From Roseibium sp. (GTDB lineage Bacteria > Pseudomonadota > Alphaproteobacteria > Rhizobiales > Stappiaceae), in the NCBI RefSeq assembly GCF_025698965.1, contig NZ_JAILWL010000013.1, forward strand, positions 1 through 32,252: DNA of 32,252 bases. Reading direction: 5' to 3'. Positions 7,738 through 15,155 of the stretch are shown here, in pieces. The notes under the pieces were generated by a model that worked only from the letters and a program-made list of their open reading frames with translations, ran no database searches and had not been told where the DNA came from. Position numbers and translations under genes: made by a program. Each line of letters opens with the position of its first letter. Position 1 is the first letter of the stretch.

Positions 7738-8010
7738 ATGATTAACGACGATTACGCTGAAGCGGCAATGGAAGCTGAATTTGCCGAAGACGAAGATATC
7801 AGACGTGCCGCTCTCGGCTTCATCTCAGACGCATGGGCTGAGGCGATAGCCAACGGTGTCGATGCTGATGCAGTGGCACACGCTGCAATGTTCACCGCGC
7901 TAGCCGATCTGGTGGCAGCCTATGGTGAAGATGCTGTTGCGAAGCTGGCCGAAGGCCTGCCAAACCGCATTTTGCAGGGTGATTACACGGTGAACCGCGT
8001 TCTTCAGTAA
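7738..8010 (+). CDS. Small conserved acidic protein, function unknown
   Basis: This is a 90-residue acidic, Ala-rich and probably helical protein (MINDDYAEAAMEAEFAEDED, then FISDAWAEAIANGVDADAVAHAAMFTALADLVAAYGEDAVAKLAEGLPNRI seen as two helical runs). It has no signal peptide and no known motif. The start at 7738 follows AAGGGAA; the frame is open 28 codons further upstream but that part has no protein-like character. The 190-nt gap in front (7548-7737) is AT-rich and probably contains its promoter. A hairpin terminator lies 20 nt downstream. Confidence 0.72.
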   Translation: MINDDYAEAAMEAEFAEDEDIRRAALGFISDAWAEAIANGVDADAVAHAAMFTALADLVAAYGEDAVAKLAEGLPNRILQGDYTVNRVLQ

Positions 8011-8030
8011 TACGCGCGGCCTCATATGAC

Positions 8031-8055
8031 AAAAAGGCCGGCTCGTCCGGCCTTT
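8031..8055. terminator. Bidirectional terminator between convergent genes
   Basis: A perfect 9-bp stem AAAGGCCGG (8033-8041) / CCGGCCTTT (8047-8055) has a 5-nt loop. On the plus strand it ends in TTT; on the minus strand it is followed by TTTTT (8031-8035), so it is stronger for the LysE gene whose end lies at 8171. It serves both converging transcripts. Confidence 0.82.
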
Positions 8056-8170
8056 GTGATTCATTGCCTGATGATATCTTGTGACCGGTGATCGCACGAT
8101 CTGACCGGTCCCGACCGTACACTTCCCTCAATAATTGTTGCAAACCATATCCGGCTGTCCGCAGGAACCG

Positions 8171-8806
8171 TCAAACCTTGTCCAGTGCCAGCTTCAGATA
8201 GATCAACGCCCCGAAGGCAACCAGTATGAAACCGGCAATGTGGTTTGCTCTGTCCAGCCACTGATCGTCAATCCGCGATCTGAAATGCGAAACCGTTGCT
8301 GATATCAAGATCCACCATGACGTTGCCCCGGCAGCCACACCTACGATCATGACCAGCGCACCTGCGTGATCTCCATGCGGTGGGCGAAACTCGCCAAGCG
8401 CACCAAAAATAGCGATGAAAGCCAGAATTGCGCCTGGGTTGGTGATCGCCATGAAAAAGGCCGCAGTTGCATCACCGATAAACCGGTATTCGGTGCCGTT
8501 GCCGTTCTTTTCCAGATGCGGATGGGTGTTCCAGATTTTTATGCCGAATATGATCAGCAACGCGCCACCGACGATCTCGATAAGGCTGAACTGGTCCTGG
8601 ATGAATGTTGTTATGGCGGAAACGCCGAAAATTGCGGCCGTTGCATAAATCGTATCTGCCAGAACCGCGCCAAGTCCAACAAAGACGCCGTGGCGAAAAC
8701 CGCCGCGGACAGCATGCTGGATAGCCATGACATTCACCGGCCCGACTGGTGCTGTTGTGAGGATCCCGACAAAATAGCCGATCAACACATATTCCAAAAA
8801 AGTCAC
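8171..8806 (-). CDS. LysE/RhtB family translocator
   Basis: The 211-residue polytopic inner-membrane protein has about six hydrophobic segments and the family N-terminal motif APVGPVNVMAIQHAVRGG (residues 19-36). The second conserved block ITNPGAILAFIAIFGALG lies at about 121-138. LysE/RhtB carriers export amino acids or related metabolites using the proton gradient; the substrate is not predictable here. The start codon is GTG at 8804-8806, supported by a strong AGAAGGA 6-7 nt upstream. The gene converges on the small protein gene at 7738-8010. Confidence 0.92.
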   Translation of the reverse strand: MTFLEYVLIGYFVGILTTAPVGPVNVMAIQHAVRGGFRHGVFVGLGAVLADTIYATAAIFGVSAITTFIQDQFSLIEIVGGALLIIFGIKIWNTHPHLEKNGNGTEYRFIGDATAAFFMAITNPGAILAFIAIFGALGEFRPPHGDHAGALVMIVGVAAGATSWWILISATVSHFRSRIDDQWLDRANHIAGFILVAFGALIYLKLALDKV

Positions 8807-8996
8807 AGCCGGTCCTTCTCTGTAGACCCTCAGAATCGTTTATTGCCCAATGCGATACTCGATAGCGGGCCGGTCACTTTGTGACAAGAATGAGATTTTC
8901 CCCTCGTCCCTGTTTCCAGCATCGCACGAATTGTTTAAGGAAAGGCGCAAGGGGCAAGCCCCTGGGGCAGTCGGGCAGAACCAGAAGGAATTCGCC

Positions 8997-9677
8997 ATGG
9001 GACGGACAATTTCGGCGGCAATCCTGTTCGCTTGCCTAATTTCTGCACCGGGTCAGGCAAAATCGGTCCAGACCGAAACGATCCCGATCTCTCCGGAAGA
9101 AACGCCGCAATCCGCACCGATTCCTGAAAACGAATTGAAGGTGCCGGCAAGCGAGACCCCGCTCCGGGAGCCTTCGTCCGACGCAACAGCATCCGATACA
9201 GATGACGCATCTCCGCCGCAGGTGCTCTACAACACGTCCGTCTTACCGAAACCCGTAGCCCGCATGCATTCCCAACTGAGGGAAGCAGCTCTCGCGGGGG
9301 ACCTTGAACGGATCCGAATGGTGCTGGAAAGCAACGAGTTGCCACCAACGCTTTCCTTCGGTGAAATAGGTGATCCGATCGAGTTTTTGAAAGACAGTTC
9401 CGGCGACGGTGAAGGGTTCGAAATTCTGGCCATTCTGGCCGACACGCTGGAAGCAGGTTTTTTGCATGTGGATGCCGGAACAGCTCAGGAAATGTATGTC
9501 TGGCCTTATTTCGCGCGCTATCCGCTGGATGCCCTGACCCCGGATCAGAAAGTGGAGATGTTTCGCATCGTGACGGCGGGTGACTTTGCAGAAATGCAGG
9601 AGTTTGGCGCATGGACATTCTATCGGGTCGGCATTGGCCCCGACGGAACGCTTCATTATTTCGTCGCCGGCGACTGA
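8997..9677 (+). CDS. Exported conserved protein of unknown function
   Basis: The 226-residue protein has a signal peptide (hydrophobic 5-17, cleavage near GQAKS, about 21-23), then a Pro/Glu/Ser/Thr-rich linker to about residue 80. The folded part starts with an ankyrin-like helical pair (QLREAALAGDLERIRMVLES) and continues with blocks GDPIEFLKDSSGDGEGFEIL, MYVWPYFARYPLDALTP and GAWTFYRVGIGPDGTLHYF. I recall similar uncharacterised exported proteins in Bradyrhizobium and relatives with the same blocks, but no function. The ATG at 8997 is chosen because AAGGA lies 8 nt upstream and it opens the signal peptide; the frame runs 49 codons further upstream without any such character. Confidence 0.8.
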   Translation: MGRTISAAILFACLISAPGQAKSVQTETIPISPEETPQSAPIPENELKVPASETPLREPSSDATASDTDDASPPQVLYNTSVLPKPVARMHSQLREAALAGDLERIRMVLESNELPPTLSFGEIGDPIEFLKDSSGDGEGFEILAILADTLEAGFLHVDAGTAQEMYVWPYFARYPLDALTPDQKVEMFRIVTAGDFAEMQEFGAWTFYRVGIGPDGTLHYFVAGD

Positions 9678-9800
9678 TCGGCATCGAAGGCAGTGCTCGA
9701 TTTCTTTCTTGCGTTCAATCGACCCAGCACGTCAGTCCTTCCGCGAAATTCCTTCAATTGCAAGTGACAGAAAATCTGCCTCATCCAGGAAGCTCTTTGA

Positions 9801-10415
9801 ATGAACCCCAATATTGAAAAAATTGACGCAGCGCGTCGAGCCTGCGGTTTTCTGACGATTGCTGAAACCCTCGACCTGCTGAAGGACAATCTGCTGATCG
9901 ATCCCTTTTCAACCCTGATATCGAGCGGAATTTCCGTCGGCCAGAACAACATCTTCTACCCTGGTGTCACTCTGCAAGCCACGCAGGGCATGCAGATCGT
10001 ACTCGGCAACAACAACACCTTCCATTCAGGAACCAGCATGTCTGCATCGGAGGGAAACGTCACGGTTGGCAACGGCAATCAATTCGGAGATGGCGGTTTC
10101 ACCGCCAAGGCGAACAGATCCGGAGCTGAGATCCGCATCGGCGATTGCGGTCGGTTTCTCAATAATCCAAGCATATTTGGCCAGACGACCCTCGGCGACG
10201 GGACCCAGCTTTTGGGCAACATAATTGTCGACAGCTGCATTCTCGGTGACGGTGGCTCCTTTGAGGAACCAGACCCGGATCTCAGAGGAGGCCTCTTGAA
10301 AGGCTTCGGCACTGCAAGAAACCTGACGGTGCCACGGGGGAACGTTATTGCCGGTCAGGGACACTTTGACGAAACGAACCTGCTGCCTCAATCGCACTTC
10401 CACCCTAAAGACTGA
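9801..10415 (+). CDS. Predicted parallel beta-helix (hexapeptide-like) protein
   Basis: This 204-residue protein has a short helical N-terminus (1-32) followed by repeated turns rich in Gly, Asn and small hydrophobics at six-residue-like spacing: ISVGQNNIFYPGVTL, IVLGNNNTFHSGTS, VTVGNGNQFGDGG, IRIGDCGRFLNNP, TTLGDGTQLLGN, CILGDGGSF. This pattern predicts a left-handed parallel beta-helix as in acyltransferases and gamma-carbonic anhydrase-like folds. The N-terminus resembles GlmU-type context only faintly, and no acetyl-CoA site or catalytic His can be named, so a binding or scaffold role is equally possible. No signal peptide. AGGAAG lies 8 nt before the ATG. Confidence 0.75.
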   Translation: MNPNIEKIDAARRACGFLTIAETLDLLKDNLLIDPFSTLISSGISVGQNNIFYPGVTLQATQGMQIVLGNNNTFHSGTSMSASEGNVTVGNGNQFGDGGFTAKANRSGAEIRIGDCGRFLNNPSIFGQTTLGDGTQLLGNIIVDSCILGDGGSFEEPDPDLRGGLLKGFGTARNLTVPRGNVIAGQGHFDETNLLPQSHFHPKD

Positions 10416-10697
10416 GTGCTTGCGCGCATCATTAATTGCTCGACCAAAATGCTGTAGACTTATCCTGCTTCCGCCGAACAGGCACTGCATTCTTCAAGAC
10501 TTACCTTCCCAAACCACCCAATTCCGATGCTTCGTTAAACATCCATTTACCATAATTGTGTTGCCTTTATTTCCGGAAAAGGTGTTTCATTCGGCTATTA
10601 TTTAAATCTGTCGGATTTTCCATACTGCTTCACGCAAGGTTATCCGAACAGAATTTTTAAATTGACGTTTCGAATGCTCCGATGAAAGGACTCGAAT
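10416..10697. other. Non-coding gap before the L,D-transpeptidase lipoprotein gene
   Basis: About 280 AT-rich nt without a convincing gene; presumably holds the promoter of the L,D-transpeptidase gene. TTAA-N7-TTTA at about 10530 resembles a CtrA half-pair but does not match the full consensus. No hairpin with a T tract was seen after the beta-helix gene. Confidence 0.4.
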
Positions 10698-11360
10698 ATG
10701 GCGTTGGGTTTGAGCCGCCGCAGTTTGATTGCCGGACTTCCATTTCTCGTGGCTGCGTGCCAAAGCCAAAAGAATTCGACGATACAGGCAGGCCTCAGTC
10801 CCCTGTCTGATGGAACACCCGATTACACTCTTGCCTATGCTCCCACCGTTGATGGTGGATTTTCGCTTCCGGCAATTGAATATCAAAGTTTTGATCCGCA
10901 ATATCTTCGTCAGACCGTTTATTATCCGACGTCATATCCTGAAGGCACGATTGTCGTCGACCCGAACAACAAGTTCCTCTACCTGATCCAGCCCGGCGGA
11001 TACGCCATACGCTATGGCATCGGTGTCGGCCGGGCGGGATTTGCCTGGAACGGCGAAGCGGTTATCCGCTTCAAACGGGAATGGCCGAAATGGTTCCCAC
11101 CCGACGAAATGATCGAACGCGACCCCAGTCTGGAAAAGTACCGGGAAGGCCAGGAAGGCGGTCCGAGCAACCCGATCGGTGCACGCGGACTTTATCTCTG
11201 GCAAGGCAACAAGGACACGCTCTACCGCATTCACAGCACCAACCAGCCAAGCAGCATCGGCACGAATGCTTCCAGCGGCTGCATTCGCATGTGGCACCAG
11301 GACATCATAGATCTCTATGATCGCGTCAATGTGGGCGCCAATGTCGTTGTTCTGGCTTAA
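10698..11360 (+). CDS. L,D-transpeptidase (YkuD) lipoprotein
   Basis: The 220-residue protein has an N-terminal SRRSLIAGLPFLVAAC stretch: a twin-arginine-like start and a lipobox with acceptor Cys21, indicating a lipoprotein. The YkuD catalytic domain spans about 81-220, with the active-site signature from His179 to SSGCIRM (Cys195, Arg197). These enzymes make 3-3 (mDAP-mDAP) peptidoglycan crosslinks or attach proteins to the wall through an acyl-enzyme on the cysteine. AAAGGA precedes the ATG by about 8 nt. Its stop codon TAA overlaps the stop codon of btaB on the other strand through the palindrome TTAA. Confidence 0.94.
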   Translation: MALGLSRRSLIAGLPFLVAACQSQKNSTIQAGLSPLSDGTPDYTLAYAPTVDGGFSLPAIEYQSFDPQYLRQTVYYPTSYPEGTIVVDPNNKFLYLIQPGGYAIRYGIGVGRAGFAWNGEAVIRFKREWPKWFPPDEMIERDPSLEKYREGQEGGPSNPIGARGLYLWQGNKDTLYRIHSTNQPSSIGTNASSGCIRMWHQDIIDLYDRVNVGANVVVLA

Positions 11361-12049
11361 GATGCGCGGTGATCGGAACTAGCTTTGTTTTCAAACTGCA
11401 TCTTCCGTAGTTCGGCATAATCCGAATAGCCGCGATAAAGGCGATGAAACCTCAGCTCAGCACCACAGTTCTGTGCCAGGTTGCTGAGTTCCGCTTCCAG
11501 GCCGGCACGCGGTGTCACGTGAAAGGACTTCAGCCACGAAAACAGAAGTCGCTTGAACCAGCCGGGCAGACTGCCCTGCTGGCCGAAATCGACGACATGG
11601 ATGCGCCCACCTTCCGCGAGACGGGAACAGCCCGCCGCCAGAGCCTCGCGCCAGACCGGGATCATTGAGAGCGTATAGGAATAAAACACCCGATCGAATG
11701 CCGAAACTTCCAGGGCGTTTGTTGCCGATGGACTGCCGGCATCGCCTTCGATCAGCTGAATTTGAGAACTCAATCCCGCCTTTTCGATATTCCTGTCTGC
11801 TGTCTCTAGCATATGCCGGGAAATGTCGAGGCCGTAGAAGCGGGCTTCGGGATAGTGTCTGGCAGCAACGATCAGATTGCGCCCAGTGCCACATCCCAGC
11901 TCCAGTACGGTTCCGCCACGTGGAGGCTTGAGCTCTTTGACAAGATGATCCCGACCCAGCAGGTAGTATTTACGTGTCAGATCGTAGACGTGACGCTGGT
12001 GGCGATAGACGGTGTCCATCAGCCGGGCGGTTTCAACGGCTTCGTTCAT
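11357..12049 (-). CDS. btaB: BtaB, S-adenosylmethionine-diacylglycerylhomoserine N-methyltransferase
   Basis: The 230-residue class I methyltransferase has motif I VLELGCGTG at 48-56, the acidic end of beta-2 in FYGLDIS (about 74) and the post-motif YSLTMIP-like segment YTLSMIPVW. Position directly after btaA identifies it as BtaB, which adds three methyl groups to diacylglyceryl-homoserine to make the betaine lipid DGTS. DGTS replaces phospholipids in the membrane when phosphate is scarce. The ATG at 12049 is preceded by GGAGG at 8-9 nt; an in-frame GTG at 12070 would touch the btaA stop. Gap to btaA is 21 nt, so the two form an operon. The 3' end overlaps the L,D-transpeptidase stop. Confidence 0.92.
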   Translation of the reverse strand: MNEAVETARLMDTVYRHQRHVYDLTRKYYLLGRDHLVKELKPPRGGTVLELGCGTGRNLIVAARHYPEARFYGLDISRHMLETADRNIEKAGLSSQIQLIEGDAGSPSATNALEVSAFDRVFYSYTLSMIPVWREALAAGCSRLAEGGRIHVVDFGQQGSLPGWFKRLLFSWLKSFHVTPRAGLEAELSNLAQNCGAELRFHRLYRGYSDYAELRKMQFENKASSDHRAS

Positions 12050-12070
12050 CTGAGTGTCCTCCGCCTTCAC

Positions 12071-13333
12071 TTAACCGTTGAAGACGTAAAGGTGGAAGCC
12101 ACCGTAAATTGAGGACCGGTCCTGACGTCCGAGTTCGAGGCTTTCCTCTTCCCTGTAGCTCCAGCGGTTCAAAATCTGGTTCGCCACCCGGCCCGGCAAC
12201 AGTGTCGGCTCTGCAGCCGTTCGGAATACAACGCGGGCTCCTGGACGTGCTGTCCGTGTAATCTCGCTCCACAAAGCGTTGAGCTGGTGATCAGTCATCC
12301 AATCCTGAGCGTCGAGCAGGACATAGGCATCCAGTGTCTCCTCGGCGACGCTCTGAAGATGTTCGGTGAAATTTCGATTGAGAACACGAACACGTCCGGC
12401 TCGTGCACGGATTTGCTCGAAATGATTGCGTTTCAGGTAAGGTGGCAATGGACCGGACTCGCCGGTGGAACCGTCTGCAGCAGGTGCGTAGCCACGGCCA
12501 AAAGCCTGCCAGGCAAAATAGTTGTCCTGCATGGAAAAATCACACGCGAGCTTTTCCAGACGCTGCCTCAAGACAGAAGACATATCGCCTTCGGCACTTG
12601 CCGATACCAGAGCGTCATATTGTGCAGGCGGAATGCCCAGACCATAGAGAGACATCTTCTTCGATGTTGCCCAGCGAACCAGACGCTTGTCGAAAAGCGG
12701 CGCCAGCGCCGTGTCGAAAAACGAGCGCTGCTCTTCCAGTGTCCTTGTCTTCACCATATGTTTCGGATCAATGCCGTAGAGCCGCGCAACCAGGTGTCCG
12801 GCTCCGATGCAATAGCCGAGCAGACCATGTTGATAGAGGTCGCGCGAAAACAGAGTAATGCGCTTACGGCCCCAATTGGCGAAATCGCGGCCTTCCCAAT
12901 AAGCACTCGTTTCTGCATCAAGATTGTCTTTCAGGAAGCGGTTGTAGGCCGCAATATTTGCCTTTTCGTCAGCCTCGCCAAAGAAACGATAGAACGTCTG
13001 GTAATTGGGAAAGTGCCTGGCCGCTGCGAGCTTCAGCCGGCCAAGCGCCACATGGGCCCGGTTCAGATCAACCGCCGTGATCTCTGCCGGATTGGCAGTC
13101 AGATAGGACATGACGTTGCAGCCACCGGACGCGATAGCAATCATGCGGGACTGCGGCGTCAACTGTAATGCCTTCATGTCGACGTCCGGATCTTCCCAGA
13201 TCTGCGGATAGACGAGCCCCTTGAATGCGAATGTGAACAGCCGCTCCAGAACACCTTCCCGCGATGTCGCATCCGAACGGTGAACAGCATTCCTGAGCCG
13301 TTTTTTAGAAGCTGTGAGCGTGCTCTTTGTCAT
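12071..13333 (-). CDS. btaA: BtaA, SAM:diacylglycerol 3-amino-3-carboxypropyltransferase
   Basis: The 420-residue protein matches BtaA throughout: GLVYPQIWEDPDVDMKAL near the N-terminus, a SAM-binding-like segment IAIASGGCNVMSYL, then TAVDLNRAHVALGRLKL, and the C-terminal block DAYVLLDAQDWM followed by GARVVFRTAAE. BtaA moves the 3-amino-3-carboxypropyl group of SAM onto diacylglycerol, giving diacylglyceryl-homoserine for BtaB. The ATG at 13333 has GGGAG 6-7 nt upstream; a GTG six codons earlier is the alternative. A candidate Pho box lies about 55 nt before the start, in keeping with phosphate-starvation control known for btaA in Sinorhizobium. Confidence 0.95.
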   Translation of the reverse strand: MTKSTLTASKKRLRNAVHRSDATSREGVLERLFTFAFKGLVYPQIWEDPDVDMKALQLTPQSRMIAIASGGCNVMSYLTANPAEITAVDLNRAHVALGRLKLAAARHFPNYQTFYRFFGEADEKANIAAYNRFLKDNLDAETSAYWEGRDFANWGRKRITLFSRDLYQHGLLGYCIGAGHLVARLYGIDPKHMVKTRTLEEQRSFFDTALAPLFDKRLVRWATSKKMSLYGLGIPPAQYDALVSASAEGDMSSVLRQRLEKLACDFSMQDNYFAWQAFGRGYAPAADGSTGESGPLPPYLKRNHFEQIRARAGRVRVLNRNFTEHLQSVAEETLDAYVLLDAQDWMTDHQLNALWSEITRTARPGARVVFRTAAEPTLLPGRVANQILNRWSYREEESLELGRQDRSSIYGGFHLYVFNG

Positions 13334-13387
13334 TATCGTCTCCCGAGTCACCCGCGCGATGTAACAGTCTTCCGATACGTCAGAGAG

Positions 13388-13405
13388 ACGACAGTTTGGT
13401 GACGC
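13388..13405 (-). promoter_or_regulatory. Candidate Pho box (PhoB site) upstream of btaAB
   Basis: On the minus strand GCGTCACCAAACTGTCGT matches the 18-bp PhoB consensus CTGTCATAWAWCTGTCAY at about 13 of 18 positions, with the two GTC cores exactly 11 bp apart. A third, weaker CTGAC core follows 11 bp further on. It ends about 55 nt upstream of the btaA ATG. Confidence 0.65.
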
Positions 13406-13436
13406 TCCAGGAGTTTTGTGAGCTTACCCGGACAAT

Positions 13437-13466
13437 AAAAAATGCCCCCGCTGAAGCGGGAGCATT
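13437..13466 (-). terminator. Rho-independent terminator after the L,D-transpeptidase at 13493
   Basis: AATGCCCCCGC (13441-13451) pairs with GCGGGAGCATT (13456-13466), one mismatch, 4-nt loop. Read on the minus strand it is followed by a T run (A residues at 13437-13442). It begins 27 nt after the stop codon of the upstream minus-strand gene and insulates btaA from it. Confidence 0.88.
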
Positions 13467-13492
13467 CTGGATCGTTTTCTGTACGGGCCGCG

Positions 13493-14722
13493 TTATCGCG
13501 TGATTACGACAAAGTCGGTACCCAGACCGGTGTTGCGTTTGAAGCTCCGGTCGGTGACCGTCAGCGAGGTGCCCGGCGTCAGCATTTTGGAAAGTTCTTT
13601 CGCCGCCTTTTCGGGAATTTCGATGCGGTCCAGCAGGTCGATCGACGCGCCTCCGCGTTCCCCTTCAGCCGACACTGCCATCCAGTCAACCGCTCCGTCT
13701 CCCTGCTCAAAATCGAGAGCAGTAAAGACATGGGTGCCGATTTCCTGCTCGATATCCTTGACGGTGACCTGAGCGGAATAAATGTCATGGAATTTCCGGC
13801 GAACACGCAAAATTGCATTTCGTGGTTTCACATAGCCGGCATCGGCCTGAACCCTGGCAACAAGGGCGTCGGTAACGCGGCCTGTGACCGGCAGCTCAGC
13901 TCCTTCCTGGTAAAGACGGATGGCAGCACGGGTTTTGCGGCCGACGACACCATCAACCGGTCCGGCATCAAAGCCCATCCGGTTCAGCAGTCGCTGCATC
14001 ACCTTCATCGGATTCGGTGCCCGTTGAGGCGTGATGATCATCCGCAAGGGGCGATCGAAATGCGGATTGTCCGGCTGTGTAACCGGCAGCGCGGCCCGAA
14101 TGGCTGCCGGCTGGATAGCTCCGCGCAGAACCGGGTCTGCTTCAATCGTCTTGCCGGAAAGGCTCGCAACAGCTGTCTCGGGCACGAAGGGCTGTGGCAG
14201 AACATCGTGACGCACTGATCGCGGTTCCGCCGGATCGCGGGTCACGACCACATGCATTCCACGGTTGGTCATGCTGTAGAGAGACTTGGCGAAGGGGCGC
14301 GGCAGCCGGATGCAACCATGTGAAGCAGGATAGCCCGGGAGCCTGCCCACATGCAGTGCAATGCCGGACCAGGTCAGTCGCTGCATGAAAGGCATGGGCG
14401 CGTTGTCATAAAGGTTGGAAAAATGTTTGCGCCGTTTTTCCAGAATGGAGAATACACCCGTGGGCGTGCTGTGACCTCGCATTCCTGAAGAGATTGGCGA
14501 AGTTTCGATCAGATCGAGACCGCGATAGACCTTGATGTTCTGCTCGTTGAGCGACACCAGCATGTGCAATGGCGGTTCCGTAGCAGGCTCTGCCCCTACT
14601 TCAGCCGCAGTATCCCGTGCAACTGCACCAGACAAAGTGGAAGCGGTAAAAAGCATGGCTCCCGCAATTCCGGCAAGTATTCCAACGCTTTTATTCCGAT
14701 TTTGAAACTTATTTGACAACAT
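13493..14722 (-). CDS. L,D-transpeptidase with peptidoglycan-binding domain
   Basis: The 409-residue exported protein has a signal sequence (hydrophobic about 12-33, cleavage near AVARD). The YkuD domain spans about 52-160, with the catalytic signature His124, then ASHGCIRL (His135, Cys137, Arg139). A peptidoglycan-binding helical domain follows at about 240-295 (MKVMQRLLNRMGFDAGPVDG). The C-terminal 100 residues form a separate domain with DRIEIPEKAAKELSKMLTPG, often seen in alphaproteobacterial members. It should crosslink or modify peptidoglycan in the periplasm. The ATG at 14722 has GGGGAG 7 nt upstream; a TTG at 14737 is less likely. This is the second YkuD protein within 3 kb. Confidence 0.94.
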   Translation of the reverse strand: MLSNKFQNRNKSVGILAGIAGAMLFTASTLSGAVARDTAAEVGAEPATEPPLHMLVSLNEQNIKVYRGLDLIETSPISSGMRGHSTPTGVFSILEKRRKHFSNLYDNAPMPFMQRLTWSGIALHVGRLPGYPASHGCIRLPRPFAKSLYSMTNRGMHVVVTRDPAEPRSVRHDVLPQPFVPETAVASLSGKTIEADPVLRGAIQPAAIRAALPVTQPDNPHFDRPLRMIITPQRAPNPMKVMQRLLNRMGFDAGPVDGVVGRKTRAAIRLYQEGAELPVTGRVTDALVARVQADAGYVKPRNAILRVRRKFHDIYSAQVTVKDIEQEIGTHVFTALDFEQGDGAVDWMAVSAEGERGGASIDLLDRIEIPEKAAKELSKMLTPGTSLTVTDRSFKRNTGLGTDFVVITR

Positions 14723-15045
14723 TCCGGAGCTCCCCAACGCAATACTCTTAAAGCTCGACTTAAACTCTATCAGCGACCTGTGTAGATCGGGTTAGGAAAC
14801 ACGGTTACCCATTGGTTTCCTTTTACCATTCCTTGAAACACTCACACTTTACCCAGTCAGGTGCTGTTACTCACATCACAAATTGTTTGGATCCTTTTCA
14901 CAGTTAACGCCACTGCGGACGCGTGTCCGCGGTGTCTTTAAAGACATCTCATCCGCCGCCGCCGCATGTGAACGACAGCGAAATGGAATTCGTTAAGGGA
15001 GGTTTCGGACCCGAGGTCATACCAACGCCGAAACGGGCACTCTTT
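14723..15045. other. Non-coding gap between the L,D-transpeptidase gene and repeat copy B
   Basis: No convincing gene is seen. The first 150 nt are AT-rich and should hold the promoter of the minus-strand L,D-transpeptidase. A perfect hairpin GCGGAC/GTCCGC (14915-14930) lies next to the palindrome GTCTTTAAAGAC (14934-14945). The part from about 14950 is GC-richer and leads into repeat copy B; it may belong to the same decayed element. Confidence 0.45.
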
Positions 15046-15155
15046 TCTCAAATCCCGGAAGGTCGCGGCACAATTGAGTCCCGCGAGCTTCCTTCCTGCT
15101 CACGGCCCAAATGCAACACGCGCTCGTCTGAAACCAATCCGCTCACACGACCTAG
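15046..15155 (-). repeat. Dispersed repeat, copy B, abutting pyrC
   Basis: Read on the minus strand this begins CTAGGTCGTGTG and matches copy A (2940-3041): about 80 percent over the first 70 nt, looser after that. Exact blocks shared with copy A are at 15108-15123 and 15130-15138, and CGGAAGG at 15056-15062. The TAG inside its first five bases is the pyrC stop codon, so the element edge and the coding end coincide. No transposase frame was found. Confidence 0.68.

Noticed and set aside
10528-10545. CtrA-like site TTAA-N7-TTTA upstream of the L,D-transpeptidase lipoprotein gene
   Set aside because: Only approximate; similar TTAA-rich pairs (for example near 7614) occur in every AT-rich gap here.
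12287-13168. Long plus-strand open frame opposite btaA
   Set aside because: It is antisense to a confidently identified gene, with no start signal and no recognisable protein character.
13442-14218. Plus-strand open frame opposite the L,D-transpeptidase
   Set aside because: It begins inside the terminator hairpin and mirrors the codon bias of the real minus-strand gene.
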